64,000 bases of DNA, taken from assembly GCF_947503375.1 (NCBI RefSeq), contig NZ_CANNDQ010000006.1:62001-126000 (forward strand), read 5' to 3'. The translations under genes were made by a program, and so were the position numbers. Origin of the DNA: an uncultured Psychroserpens sp. (lineage in GTDB: Bacteria > Bacteroidota > Bacteroidia > Flavobacteriales > Flavobacteriaceae). Below are positions 1 to 9,357 of this stretch, piece after piece; positions within the stretch are counted from its first letter, which is position 1, and each line of letters begins with the position of its first letter. Under the pieces are notes generated by a model. The model was given only the letters and a program-made list of their open reading frames with translations. It did not search any database and was not told the DNA's origin.

Positions 1-2
1 GG

Positions 3-1214
3 TCAGGGTTAGATACACAAGAACGCTTAATATTTAACAAGCTAATCGGAGGAAGCTTTAGAATAGGTGTCTCAAAAAAGACTTTAGTTAATGCATTGGC
101 TAAATATTCTAACATTGAAGCCAATCAATTGATGCATAGCATTATTGGAAATTGGAACATCAATGAAATTTCATTTAGTCAACTCTTAAGAGGCGAACAT
201 ATCAACTATGATAACTCAAAGCCCTATCCGTTTTGCTTAGCTTACGCTTTGGAAAAGGAATTGGATGAGTTAGGAGACATTAATGACTGGCAAATAGAAT
301 ACAAATGGGATGGCATACGAGGTCAAATAGTAAAGCGCAACTCTGAAATATTCATTTGGTCTAGAGGCGAAGAGCTTGTTACAACACAATTCCCAGAACT
401 TGTAACTGCCGTTAGTAAATTAGAAGGTGATTTTGTGATTGATGGAGAAATTTTGGCGTTGAAAGAAAATAGCATACTATTATTTAACGATTTACAGAAA
501 CGTTTAAACCGAAAAAACATCACAAAAAAAGTATTAGAAGAGGTTCCTATTGGGTTCTATGCGTATGATCTAATAGAGTGGAATAATAAAGATGTACGTG
601 AGCAAGCATTATCTTACAGAAGAGATTTGTTAGAACAATTGTTTTCAGCTCAAAAAGATAATAAAGTGCTTTCGATATCTGAAACAATTAAAGTTAATAC
701 ATGGAAAGAATTATCGCCTCTTCGAGATAATGCTAGACTGAAAGATAGCGAAGGGCTAATGCTCAAGCAGAAAAACTCACCATATCATACAGGTCGTAAA
801 AAAGGCGACTGGTGGAAATGGAAAGTAGATCCACTAACTATTGATGCTGTTTTGATCTATGCGCAAAAAGGCAGCGGAAGACGAAGTGCTCATTATACAG
901 ACTACACATTTGCAGTTAAAAAAGATGACGGGTTGGTTACAGTTGCTAAAGCGTATTCTGGTTTAACTAATGAAGAGATCCTTGAAGTGAGTCGTTTTGT
1001 TAAAAAAAATGCTATTGAAAAATTTGGTCCAGTACGAACGGTAAAGCCAGAACTTGTATTTGAAATTGCTTTTGAGGGTATTGCTTTGAGTAAACGTCAT
1101 AAATCGGGAGTTGCATTGCGTTTTCCAAGAATTTCCAGATGGAGAAAAGATAAACCGGTTGAAGAGATAGATACTATAGAAAGTGTCAAACAATTAATAT
1201 ATTCACCAAATTGA
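3..1214 (+). CDS. ATP-dependent DNA ligase, bacterial repair type (5' end outside window)
   Basis: Joins DNA nicks using ATP. The frame is open to the first bases of the window, so the N-terminal DNA-binding part is cut off; what remains (about 403 residues) is the nucleotidyltransferase core and OB fold. The catalytic lysine sits in the YKWDGIRG motif (Lys codon 303-305), followed by VIDGEI, EGLMLK and a WWKWK motif typical of the family. The stop overlaps the next gene. Together with the following helicase and phosphoesterase it forms the ligase-associated DNA damage response operon known from Bacteroidota and Proteobacteria; the partner exonuclease would be expected just upstream, outside the window. 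This is an accessory ligase, not the essential NAD-dependent LigA. Confidence 0.93.
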   Translation, partial: SGLDTQERLIFNKLIGGSFRIGVSKKTLVNALAKYSNIEANQLMHSIIGNWNINEISFSQLLRGEHINYDNSKPYPFCLAYALEKELDELGDINDWQIEYKWDGIRGQIVKRNSEIFIWSRGEELVTTQFPELVTAVSKLEGDFVIDGEILALKENSILLFNDLQKRLNRKNITKKVLEEVPIGFYAYDLIEWNNKDVREQALSYRRDLLEQLFSAQKDNKVLSISETIKVNTWKELSPLRDNARLKDSEGLMLKQKNSPYHTGRKKGDWWKWKVDPLTIDAVLIYAQKGSGRRSAHYTDYTFAVKKDDGLVTVAKAYSGLTNEEILEVSRFVKKNAIEKFGPVRTVKPELVFEIAFEGIALSKRHKSGVALRFPRISRWRKDKPVEEIDTIESVKQLIYSPN

Positions 1215-3670
1215 GCAAGACATTTTTAAATTCTGAAGGTTATAAAGTCATAGAACAATGGATGAACTCTGAAGGTAATGTTCCATTTAAGTTTCAGATG
1301 CAAACTTGGTCAAAATTCCATAATGGTTACAGTGGTATGGTAATAGCACCAACTGGCTTCGGAAAGACATTCTCGGTTTTCTTGGCTGTAGTAATTGATT
1401 ACTTGAATCATCCAAAGAAATATAAAAAGGGACTCAAGTTATTATGGGTAAGTCCTTTAAGGTCTTTAGCTAAAGATTTAGCGAAAGCAATGGCAGAAGC
1501 TATTGAACGCATTGGATTAGATTGGGAAATAGCAGTTAGAAATGGAGATACGTCACAACTTATTCGTCGTCAACAAGAACGTTCAATGCCAGATGTATTG
1601 ATCATTACACCAGAAACATTACATGTGTTGTTTTCACAAAAAAACAATTCTAGATGGTTCAAATCTTTGGCCTGTATAGCTATTGATGAATGGCATGAAC
1701 TAATAGGAAATAAAAGAGGTGTGCTTGTAGAGCTAGCTGTAGCACATTTACTTCGCATTTCTCAAAAAGCAAGAGTTTGGGGCATTACTGCTACGATAGG
1801 TAATCTTGATCAAGCATCTAAAGTCTTAATACCATATCCAAAATTAAAAACGATAATAATAAAGGCTAAAGAAACGAAAAAGATAAAAGTCATTCCAGTA
1901 TTGCCTGATAAAGTTGAAGTTTTGCCATGGGCAGGGCACCTAGGTAAAAATATGGTGTCAAAAATACTTCCAATTATTCACGAGAATAATACGACTCTTA
2001 TTTTTACTAATACACGAGGTCAGTCAGAATTGTGGTATCAGATCATCCTTGAGGCTGACCCAGATTTAGCAGGTTTATTAGCAATTCATCATGGCTCTAT
2101 AGATAAAAAACTGCGCAATTGGATTGAAGATAGTATAGCTGATGGCAATTTAAAGGCTGTTGTCTGTACATCTTCATTAGATTTAGGTGTCGATTTTAAG
2201 CCTGTAGATTGTGTTATACAAATCGGTTCAGCTAAAGGAATTTCTAGATTTATGCAACGCGCTGGTAGAAGTGGTCATTCGCCTTATGAGGTTTCTAAGA
2301 TTTATATAGTGCCTACGCACTCATTAGAGTTGGTTGAGGCCTCTGCACTTAAAGAAGCTGTAAAATTGCATCGTGTAGAAGCACGACAACCAATGGTGCT
2401 TACTTATGATGTTATGGTACAATTCATGGTCACTTTGGCAGTAGGAGAAGGATTTAAATCTAACGAATTGTTAAAACTACTTAGGCAGACCCATGCATTT
2501 AATATGTTAACCGATGAGGAATTTGCTTGGGCAATTCAGTTTATAACTCAAGGTGGGAATACTCTAAAATCATACGAAGAATTTCACAAAGTTTTTAAAG
2601 ATCATAACGACATCTATAGAGTAAAAAGTAGACGAATTAGTATGTTGCATCGCATGAATATTGGCACTATTGTTAGTGATGCTATGCTGCGAGTTAAATT
2701 TATGTCTGGTGGTTATATAGGAATGATCGAAGAATTCTTTATTTCAAAATTAAAGCCTAACGATAGTTTTGTGCTTGCTGGTCGTGTATTAGAATTGATT
2801 CACATTAAAGATATGACTGCCTACGTAAAAATTAGCAAATCAAAAAAAGCTATTACACCAAGTTGGATGGGAGGAAGATTACCTTTAACATCTTACATGA
2901 GTCACTTTTTAAGAAAGAAACTTAGTGATGCTTTAAGCCCAGGGATAAGAGAGCGCGAACTGCGGTTTCTACATCCATTGATTTCTAGACAAAATAAAGA
3001 TTCTCATATTCCTAAAGTAAATGAATTTTTAGTAGAAAAAATCAATACAAAAGATGGTTTTCATGTATTTATGTATCCGTTTGAAGGTCGATTAGTACAT
3101 GAAGTGATTTCAGCGTTAATTGCCTATCGTATCAGTAAAATAAAACCGTTAACTTTTACTATCGCTATGAACGATTATGGCTTTGAGTTATTAAGTGATC
3201 AAGAAATTCCTATTAACAATACTAACATTAAAGAGACTCTAAGCAAGGAAAATCTAATGAGTGATGTGATAGCTAGTATTAATGCTGCAGAGATGGCATC
3301 ACGAAAGTTTAGAGATATTGCAGTAATATCTGGTCTTGTTGTACAATCTACTCCTGGAACAAATAAAAACAATAAGAGTTTGCAATCATCGTCTGGGCTA
3401 ATATTTAGAGTTTTAGAAGACAATGAACCTAATAACCTTTTATTGCGTCAAGCTTACACAGAAGTTTTTGACCAACAATTAGAAGAAGTAAGACTCAAAG
3501 AAGCTTTTGAAAGAATTAACTTGAGTAAGTTGATTATAAAAGAGTCTAATGCATTTACACCTTTAAGTTTTCCAATTAAAGTTGATAGCTTAAGGCAATC
3601 TCTATCTAGTGAAAAATTAGATAAGCGAATTCAACGTATTCAAGCTGAAGTGTACAAAACAAATCAATAA
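1211..3670 (+). CDS. Ligase-associated DEXH-box helicase (Lhr-like)
   Basis: ATP-driven superfamily 2 DNA helicase of the Lhr type, expected to act with the neighbouring ligase and phosphoesterase in DNA repair. Visible motifs are Walker A APTGFGKT (residues 46-53), DEWH (159-162), SLDLGVDF and QRAGRSGH (349-356), followed by a long Lhr-type C-terminal region (winged helix and later domains). The length of 819 residues is usual for this subfamily. The start is a TTG inside the ligase stop (TTGA overlap), which gives translational coupling; the next in-frame ATG would remove only the first 17 residues. Function is by family; the operon context is strong. Confidence 0.93.
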   Translation: MSKTFLNSEGYKVIEQWMNSEGNVPFKFQMQTWSKFHNGYSGMVIAPTGFGKTFSVFLAVVIDYLNHPKKYKKGLKLLWVSPLRSLAKDLAKAMAEAIERIGLDWEIAVRNGDTSQLIRRQQERSMPDVLIITPETLHVLFSQKNNSRWFKSLACIAIDEWHELIGNKRGVLVELAVAHLLRISQKARVWGITATIGNLDQASKVLIPYPKLKTIIIKAKETKKIKVIPVLPDKVEVLPWAGHLGKNMVSKILPIIHENNTTLIFTNTRGQSELWYQIILEADPDLAGLLAIHHGSIDKKLRNWIEDSIADGNLKAVVCTSSLDLGVDFKPVDCVIQIGSAKGISRFMQRAGRSGHSPYEVSKIYIVPTHSLELVEASALKEAVKLHRVEARQPMVLTYDVMVQFMVTLAVGEGFKSNELLKLLRQTHAFNMLTDEEFAWAIQFITQGGNTLKSYEEFHKVFKDHNDIYRVKSRRISMLHRMNIGTIVSDAMLRVKFMSGGYIGMIEEFFISKLKPNDSFVLAGRVLELIHIKDMTAYVKISKSKKAITPSWMGGRLPLTSYMSHFLRKKLSDALSPGIRERELRFLHPLISRQNKDSHIPKVNEFLVEKINTKDGFHVFMYPFEGRLVHEVISALIAYRISKIKPLTFTIAMNDYGFELLSDQEIPINNTNIKETLSKENLMSDVIASINAAEMASRKFRDIAVISGLVVQSTPGTNKNNKSLQSSSGLIFRVLEDNEPNNLLLRQAYTEVFDQQLEEVRLKEAFERINLSKLIIKESNAFTPLSFPIKVDSLRQSLSSEKLDKRIQRIQAEVYKTNQ

Positions 3671-4317
3671 TGAATTACGTAGAAAAACATATTAGTTTAG
3701 AAGGAGAAGATTTAATTTTGAATAATTTACGTGCCATTTTTTGGCCAAATGAAAATGTGCTTATTGCTTCCGACTTGCATATCGGAAAAACAGCACACTT
3801 TAGAAAACATGGCATTCCTATCTCTTCAAATGTTCAGAATAAAGATCTTGAGCGGCTTTCGTTTTTGGTAGATCATTATAACACAAAAAAAATAATTATT
3901 GTTGGCGATTTATTTCACGCTGAAGAAAATTCAGATTTGGGTTTATTCAAAGATTGGAGATCAAAATACAGTGACCTGATCATTATTTTGATCAAAGGTA
4001 ATCATGATCGATTGAAGTCGGAGTTTTATAATAAATTAAATATTATACATTATAACGACTATTTGAATGTTTACCCTTTCAAATTTATCCATGAGCCTAA
4101 AAAAGTTTCGAATGAATTTTTAATTTCTGGCCACATTCATCCTGGGATTATTATCAAAAGTAAAGGACGACCTAGGATTAAGTTGCCCTGTTTCAAAGTA
4201 TCAAATTCTCAGTTAATATTACCAGCTTTTAGTGAATTTACTGGATTAGCAATTTCAGAAAATAATGAGACAAGTATTTGCTATGCTTTTACAGAAACTT
4301 CTTTTTTTCAATTTTAA
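3670..4317 (+). CDS. pdeM: Ligase-associated metallophosphoesterase PdeM
   Basis: Calcineurin-like phosphoesterase of 215 residues, third gene of the ligase-associated repair operon. All metal-binding motifs are present: ASDLHIG (Asp35, His37), VGDLFH (Asp80), KGNHD (Asn111, His112), IHEP (His141) and SGHIHPG (His155, His157). The ATG overlaps the helicase stop by one base (TAATG), a coupling arrangement. The family is described as a DNA endonuclease or phosphodiesterase coupled to ligase and helicase; the exact substrate cannot be read from sequence. No terminator is evident before the next gene. Confidence 0.9.
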   Translation: MNYVEKHISLEGEDLILNNLRAIFWPNENVLIASDLHIGKTAHFRKHGIPISSNVQNKDLERLSFLVDHYNTKKIIIVGDLFHAEENSDLGLFKDWRSKYSDLIIILIKGNHDRLKSEFYNKLNIIHYNDYLNVYPFKFIHEPKKVSNEFLISGHIHPGIIIKSKGRPRIKLPCFKVSNSQLILPAFSEFTGLAISENNETSICYAFTETSFFQF

Positions 4318-4353
4318 TCTAATTCTAGCTTTGTAATATGTCTTCTCAAATTA

Positions 4354-5175
4354 ATGTTTAGTTTTGTGTTGATGGAAATCTCTCAAATATTAGGATACTT
4401 TGGAGCACTTTTAATAGGTGTCGTTTTGGGATTAATTGGAGGCGGAGGCTCAATTTTAACTGTTCCGATTTTAGTGTATTTAATGTTTGTGAATCCTGTA
4501 ACTGCAACGGCATATTCACTTTTTGTTGTAGGCATCTCTTCTGCTTTTGGCGCTTTTCAAAATATCAAAAAAGGCTTAGTTGATTTTAAGACAGCTATTG
4601 TTTTTTCTATTCCAGCATTCATTGCAGTTTATTTAACTCGCAAATACCTAGTTCCTGCTATACCTTCAGATATATTGATTTTAAGTGATTTTACACTTAC
4701 TAAAAATATCGCTATTATGATTTTTTTTGCGATTATAATGGTTTTGGCTGCAGTGTCAATGATCAAAAAGCAAAAACAACAACAACTGCAAGAGTCTAGA
4801 ATAATAAAATATAATTATCCGTTAATCACTCTTGAAGGTTTACTTGTTGGCGTTTTAACTGGAATCGTTGGTGCAGGAGGCGGCTTTCTTATTATCCCTG
4901 CTTTGGTCTTATTAGCCAAATTACCAATGAAAAAAGCCGTAGCAACCTCATTGCTTATTATTGCGGTAAAATCATTAATTGGTTTTATTGGCGATGTACA
5001 GAATTTACAAATAGATTGGTCTTTCCTTTTATTTTTCACAAGCATTTCAGTAGTAGGAATTTTTGTAGGGACATATCTTTCAAACTTTATTGATGGTAAG
5101 AAACTGAAAAAAGGATTTGGGTGGTTTGTTTTAATTATGGGCATTTTCATAATTATAAAAGAACTCTCTTCTTAG
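4354..5175 (+). CDS. TauE/SafE family sulfite exporter-like permease
   Basis: Inner-membrane anion permease of the TauE/SafE (DUF81) family, 273 residues with about eight membrane segments in two homologous halves. Each half opens with the family's glycine-rich signature: LIGGGGSILTVPIL near residue 30 and IVGAGGGFLIIPAL near residue 175. The substrate (sulfite, sulfonate or another small anion) cannot be told. Two starts are possible: ATG 4354 or ATG 4372 (MEIS). A TAGCTTTG box at 4326-4333 would support the longer form, and a TAGTTTTG box at 4359-4366 the shorter. No sulfur genes adjoin. Confidence 0.88.
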   Translation: MFSFVLMEISQILGYFGALLIGVVLGLIGGGGSILTVPILVYLMFVNPVTATAYSLFVVGISSAFGAFQNIKKGLVDFKTAIVFSIPAFIAVYLTRKYLVPAIPSDILILSDFTLTKNIAIMIFFAIIMVLAAVSMIKKQKQQQLQESRIIKYNYPLITLEGLLVGVLTGIVGAGGGFLIIPALVLLAKLPMKKAVATSLLIIAVKSLIGFIGDVQNLQIDWSFLLFFTSISVVGIFVGTYLSNFIDGKKLKKGFGWFVLIMGIFIIIKELSS

Positions 5176-5311
5176 AGCTTCACTCTTTTCAAAGGCATTT
5201 TTTCTACATTTAACGATTTTTGTAATTCCAGTTGTGATTTATGTCCTATCTTTAAAGGTGTTACAAGGTTAATAGCAAAATTTTACACCCTCACGACTAA
5301 AAAATTATATT

Positions 5312-7612
5312 ATGTTTTGCTATAAACATTTCTTCAAAATTAGGATGCCATTAATTATTGGTGTTTTTCTGTGCTTTATAAATAATACTCATGCTCAGCT
5401 TCCTATGGGATATGAGGCTACAGAAGTACAATCAGGATATAATACAATTATGGGTGTTGTCTTCAATGAAGATGGGACTAAAATGTTTGTATGGGAAAAA
5501 CAAGGTCATGTGTATGTATCTAATTGGAATGGCTCAACATATGTTAAGCAAGTAACGCCAGTTTTAGATATTTCTGATGAAGTTGGTGATTGGAGAGATT
5601 TCGGTTTTGCTAGTTTTTGTCTCGATCCTGATTTTGAAACTAACGGATTAGTTTATATGTATTATATGGTTGATAGAGAGCATCTTATGGATTTCGGCAC
5701 ATCAGATTATGATCCAAATGATAATGACTATTTTGAAGCTTCAATTAGTAGATTAACACGTTATCAATTAAATATAGGGAGCAGTCCATTAACCACTAAC
5801 TATGCTTCAAGAACAGTTCTTTTGGGTGAGTCCGTTTCTACAGGTGTTCCTTTAACACATCAATCTCATGCTGGAGGCACAGTGCTTTTTGCAACAGATG
5901 GGACACTTTTAGTTTCAACAGGTGACAATGCAAGTTATTCATCTGTAGATGTTGGAAGTGCAGGAGAAACGTATTATCAACAAGCTATTGATGATGGAAT
6001 TATGAGACCTGAAGAAAATGTTGGAGCATTTAGAAGTCAGATGATTACATCACTTTGTGGTAAGGTCTTACGCTTAGATCCAGATACAGGAGATGGTGTT
6101 GCATCAAATCCGTATTACGAAATGTCTAATCCAAGATCTGCAAAGTCAAGAGTTTGGGCACTTGGGCTTCGACATCCATTTAGAATGTCGATTCAACCTA
6201 ATAGTGGAAGTACTGATCCAACCGATGGTAACCCTGGAATTATTCATGTTGCTGATGTAGGTTGGGCAACATGGGAAGACCTGCATATTTTTGATAAAGC
6301 TGGATTAAATGGTGGCTGGCCTCTTTATGAAGGATTAACCATACACAATGGCTATTATAATAGCGGAACAACTAATCCTGATGAGGGTAATGTGCCATTT
6401 GTTGATAATTGTCCTCAACCCACTTCATTTGTAGATGATAATGTGGCACCAGCCTTAAGACGCTTTATTCATGATAGACCAGAAGTGGCTTGGAGACATG
6501 GTGGATCTAATGAAGCCAGAGTGCCTTGGTTTGATGGTACAATACCAACAAACCCAAGAGTAGGAGTATCTGGATCACCAACTACTGGAACACAATTTAG
6601 AGGTAATACAGCCATTGCAGGTGTTTATATCACAGGTGATGCTCTAGGGAGCAGCATGAATGGCAAATATATATTTACAGATTACGTTAGAAATTGGATT
6701 AATATAGCTACACTAACTGATGGCTCGCAGAACTGGATTAGTGATATTTCAGAGTTAGCACCTATAAATTTTGGTGAGGGTATTGTGCATATGATGCAAA
6801 ACCCATTGGATGGTTTTATCTATTATGTAAATATTTTTAATGGTACTCTATACAGAATTTCGTTTGTTGGTCCTACTTGGACAACTGAACCAACAGATAT
6901 GACAGTAGAGTGTAGTGGAAGTTTAGATATTCAAACAGCATATGATAATTGGATCAATAGTTTTTCGGGATCTGTATCTTGTGGCAATGCTGCACTTTTA
7001 CATAATGGAACAGGTCTTAGCGATCTTTGTGCAAACACAGGTTTTGAAACAGTTACGTTTACCTTATCTGACGAATGTGGCAATGAAATTACTAAAGACG
7101 CAACATTTACAGTAGAAGATACCACAAACCCGATTTGGAATGTTATACCTAGTAATGTAACTGTGATGTGTTCTTCAAACAACCAAACCGAATTTGACGC
7201 ATGGCTAACTAGTTTTTCTGGTGATGATGACTGTAGTATAGCGGTAGTAAATCATGATGCGCCATTTACGATTTCTTGTCCAGAAACATTAGAAGTAACT
7301 TTTTCACTTACAGATGACTGTGGTAATGTAGACCTTAAAATGGCTACATTTACAATTGAAGATACTTTAGGTATTCCTGAAAGTGAAATATCTACTATAG
7401 TGATGTATCCTAACCCAACTTCAAATGTGTTAACTTTTTCAGGTATAAAAAATGCAGCTCATATTAATATTTATAGTATATCAGGAAAATTAATCTTCAA
7501 TGGCGATATATATAATAATCAACAACTGTTATTGGAGTTGGATTCTGGCTTATACCTAACTGAAATAATTTCTGAGGATTACAATGTTATAAAAAAACTT
7601 GTTGTAAAATAA
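5312..7612 (+). CDS. Secreted PQQ-dependent sugar dehydrogenase-like protein with type IX sorting domain
   Basis: A 766-residue exported protein. The N-terminus carries a Sec signal ending near THAQ (residue 29). Residues about 35-510 match the glucose/sorbosone dehydrogenase beta-propeller (motifs QSHAGGT, LRHPFRMS, ADVGWATWEDLHI, NGGWPLYEG), which oxidises aldoses with PQQ. Two related cysteine-containing modules of about 80 residues follow (residues about 525-690, sharing TDMTVECS/SNVTVMCS, DECGN/DDCGN and a closing FTVEDT/FTIEDT), similar to HYR-like repeats of marine flavobacteria. The last 75 residues hold a type A type IX sorting domain with YPNPTSN and a terminal KKLVVK. It is expected on the cell surface or secreted. 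A second start, ATG 5345, would give a more standard signal peptide. Confidence 0.87.
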   Translation: MFCYKHFFKIRMPLIIGVFLCFINNTHAQLPMGYEATEVQSGYNTIMGVVFNEDGTKMFVWEKQGHVYVSNWNGSTYVKQVTPVLDISDEVGDWRDFGFASFCLDPDFETNGLVYMYYMVDREHLMDFGTSDYDPNDNDYFEASISRLTRYQLNIGSSPLTTNYASRTVLLGESVSTGVPLTHQSHAGGTVLFATDGTLLVSTGDNASYSSVDVGSAGETYYQQAIDDGIMRPEENVGAFRSQMITSLCGKVLRLDPDTGDGVASNPYYEMSNPRSAKSRVWALGLRHPFRMSIQPNSGSTDPTDGNPGIIHVADVGWATWEDLHIFDKAGLNGGWPLYEGLTIHNGYYNSGTTNPDEGNVPFVDNCPQPTSFVDDNVAPALRRFIHDRPEVAWRHGGSNEARVPWFDGTIPTNPRVGVSGSPTTGTQFRGNTAIAGVYITGDALGSSMNGKYIFTDYVRNWINIATLTDGSQNWISDISELAPINFGEGIVHMMQNPLDGFIYYVNIFNGTLYRISFVGPTWTTEPTDMTVECSGSLDIQTAYDNWINSFSGSVSCGNAALLHNGTGLSDLCANTGFETVTFTLSDECGNEITKDATFTVEDTTNPIWNVIPSNVTVMCSSNNQTEFDAWLTSFSGDDDCSIAVVNHDAPFTISCPETLEVTFSLTDDCGNVDLKMATFTIEDTLGIPESEISTIVMYPNPTSNVLTFSGIKNAAHINIYSISGKLIFNGDIYNNQQLLLELDSGLYLTEIISEDYNVIKKLVVK

Positions 7613-7685
7613 ACTATTTAATTGTAACGTTTTATGTTTTTCAGCGTCATACAAATAAACGTACAATCAAAAAATAATCATCAAC

Positions 7686-8024
7686 ATGAGACAAGATAAT
7701 CAACTTATAGTTTTGACGCATCTAAGCCAGTTATTAACTTTTATTACTGGGTTTGGCGGATTTATAGTTCCGTTAATTATTTGGATCACTCAAAAGGAAA
7801 ATGTTTATAAAATGGATGAGCAAGGCAAACGTATTGTGAATTTTCAACTAAGTATGTTCATTTATAGCTTAATATGTATTCCTTTAATTTTTGCTTTAGG
7901 TCTCGGCGTTATTGGCTTATTACTACTTTGTTTGATTTCATTTATATATCCAATAGTTAATGCTATTAAAGCTAGCCATGGCGAAGCTCCAAAATATCCT
8001 TTATCTCTTAATTTTATTAGTTAG
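7686..8024 (+). CDS. DUF4870 domain membrane protein
   Basis: Small (112 residues) integral membrane protein of the DUF4870/Tic20-like family. Three hydrophobic helices are visible, with the family pattern LTHLSQLLTFITGFGGFIVPLIIW at the N-terminus and an internal FQLSMFIYSLICIPL helix. The function of the family is unknown. It stands alone, 73 bases after the sugar dehydrogenase-like gene, and ends just before a strong bidirectional terminator. Confidence 0.85.
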   Translation: MRQDNQLIVLTHLSQLLTFITGFGGFIVPLIIWITQKENVYKMDEQGKRIVNFQLSMFIYSLICIPLIFALGLGVIGLLLLCLISFIYPIVNAIKASHGEAPKYPLSLNFIS

Positions 8025-8045
8025 TTATTTTATATAGAGATAAAC

Positions 8046-8076
8046 AAAAACGCTCACTTATTAAGTGAGCGTTTTT
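8046..8076. terminator. Bidirectional intrinsic terminator between DUF4870 gene and dnaN
   Basis: Fifteen bases at 8046-8060 (AAAAACGCTCACTTA) are the exact reverse complement of 8062-8076, around a single T. The G/C-containing stem is flanked by A-runs on one side and T-runs on the other, so it can terminate transcription from both convergent genes. Confidence 0.9.
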
Positions 8077-8099
8077 AAGTTATAATAGTATTTAATTCA

Positions 8100-9218
8100 T
8101 TAATTATTCAACATTACTGGCATAACTAACATCGTTACTTGTTCACCTTCATCTAAGCCATCAATAGGCGTTAAAATACCTGCTCTATTGGGTAAACTCA
8201 TTTCAAGCTGGACTTCATCTGCATTAAGGTTATTTAGCATTTCTGTTAGGAAGCGAGAATTGAAACCTATTTGCATATCGTCTCCTTGATAATCACAAGT
8301 CAAACGCTCTTCAGCTTTGTTAGAATAATCTATATCTTCAGCAGAAATATTCAGTTCGGCTCCAGCAATCTTTAATCTAATTTGATGTGTGGTCTTGTTT
8401 GAAAAAATACTTACACGACGAACAGAGTTTAAAAATTGCATTCTATCGATAGTTAATTTATTCGGATTTTCTTTTGGAATAACAGCCTCATAATTTGGAT
8501 ATTTGCCATCAATTAACCGACAAACTAAAACTGAATTTTCAAATATGAACTTTGCATTAGAATCATTATATTGAATGGTAATAGCGTCTTCACTAGTTGC
8601 CAAGATACCTTTCAAAAGATTCAATGGTTTCTTTGGCATTATAAATTCCGCAACCTGATCAGCTTTCACGTCTTCACGTGTATATTTTACTAATTTGTGT
8701 GCATCAGTAGCTACAAACGTCAATCCTTCCGAAGAAAATTGAAAAAATACACCACTCATTACTGGTCGCAAATCATCGTTACCTGCAGCAAAAATTGTTT
8801 TGCTAATTGCAGTTGCTAAAATATCACCAGTGATGTTAGTTGTACTTGGGTTGTCTAATTCTACAGCTTTAGGAAATTCATTTCCATCTGCATAGGCTAA
8901 TGCATATTTACCATGGTTTGAGCTAATCTCAACAGTATGGTTGTCTTCAACTACAAACGTTAATGGCTGCTCAGGAAATGTTTTTAAAGTATCTAATAAT
9001 AGTCGTGCAGGTAGAGCAATACTTCCATCATTATCGCTTTCAACATCGAGGGTTGAAGACATGGTCGTTTCTAGGTCACTTGCAGACACCGTAAGTTTTG
9101 AGTTGTTTAACTCAAATAAAAAATTATCTAAAATTGGTAATGTGTTTGAATTATTAATTACACCACCTAATACTTGTAATTGCTTTAGTAAATATGTACT
9201 TGATACTATAAATTTCAT
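8100..9218 (-). CDS. dnaN: DNA polymerase III sliding clamp, beta subunit
   Basis: Processivity clamp of the replicative polymerase, 372 residues, the usual length. It shows the three-fold clamp repeat, with recognisable DnaN sequence such as LPARLLLDTLKTFPEQ, GVFFQFSSEGLTFVATDAHKL, KFIFENSVLVCRLIDGKYPNYEAVIP and the C-terminal hydrophobic end MLVMPVMLNN. It is transcribed separately from the gld genes behind it: a 139-base gap contains a TATATTTG promoter box on the same strand. There is no sign of the origin or of dnaA here, as is common in Bacteroidota. Confidence 0.97.
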   Translation of the reverse strand: MKFIVSSTYLLKQLQVLGGVINNSNTLPILDNFLFELNNSKLTVSASDLETTMSSTLDVESDNDGSIALPARLLLDTLKTFPEQPLTFVVEDNHTVEISSNHGKYALAYADGNEFPKAVELDNPSTTNITGDILATAISKTIFAAGNDDLRPVMSGVFFQFSSEGLTFVATDAHKLVKYTREDVKADQVAEFIMPKKPLNLLKGILATSEDAITIQYNDSNAKFIFENSVLVCRLIDGKYPNYEAVIPKENPNKLTIDRMQFLNSVRRVSIFSNKTTHQIRLKIAGAELNISAEDIDYSNKAEERLTCDYQGDDMQIGFNSRFLTEMLNNLNADEVQLEMSLPNRAGILTPIDGLDEGEQVTMLVMPVMLNN

Positions 9219-9268
9219 ATGTGTGTATGATTGTTTTTCTTTTGATTTTTCACCATAAAAGGTCTATA

Positions 9269-9276
9269 CAAATATA
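9269..9276 (-). promoter_or_regulatory. Candidate -7 box of dnaN promoter
   Basis: On the minus strand TATATTTG matches the Bacteroidota -7 consensus TAnnTTTG. A TTTG lies about 24 bases further upstream, slightly beyond the usual spacing. The predicted start is near 9263, giving a leader of about 45 bases. Confidence 0.45.
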
Positions 9277-9357
9277 TCTTAAAGGGATTGTTTTATAAAA
9301 CAAACTTATTAACAACATCTAACAAATAAAAAGCGTTTTTTTAAGTTCGTTTTTATA

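Noticed and set aside
8046..8076. Palindrome considered as an attachment or recombination site
   Set aside because: It lies exactly between convergent genes with A/T flanks, the classic position and form of a bidirectional terminator.
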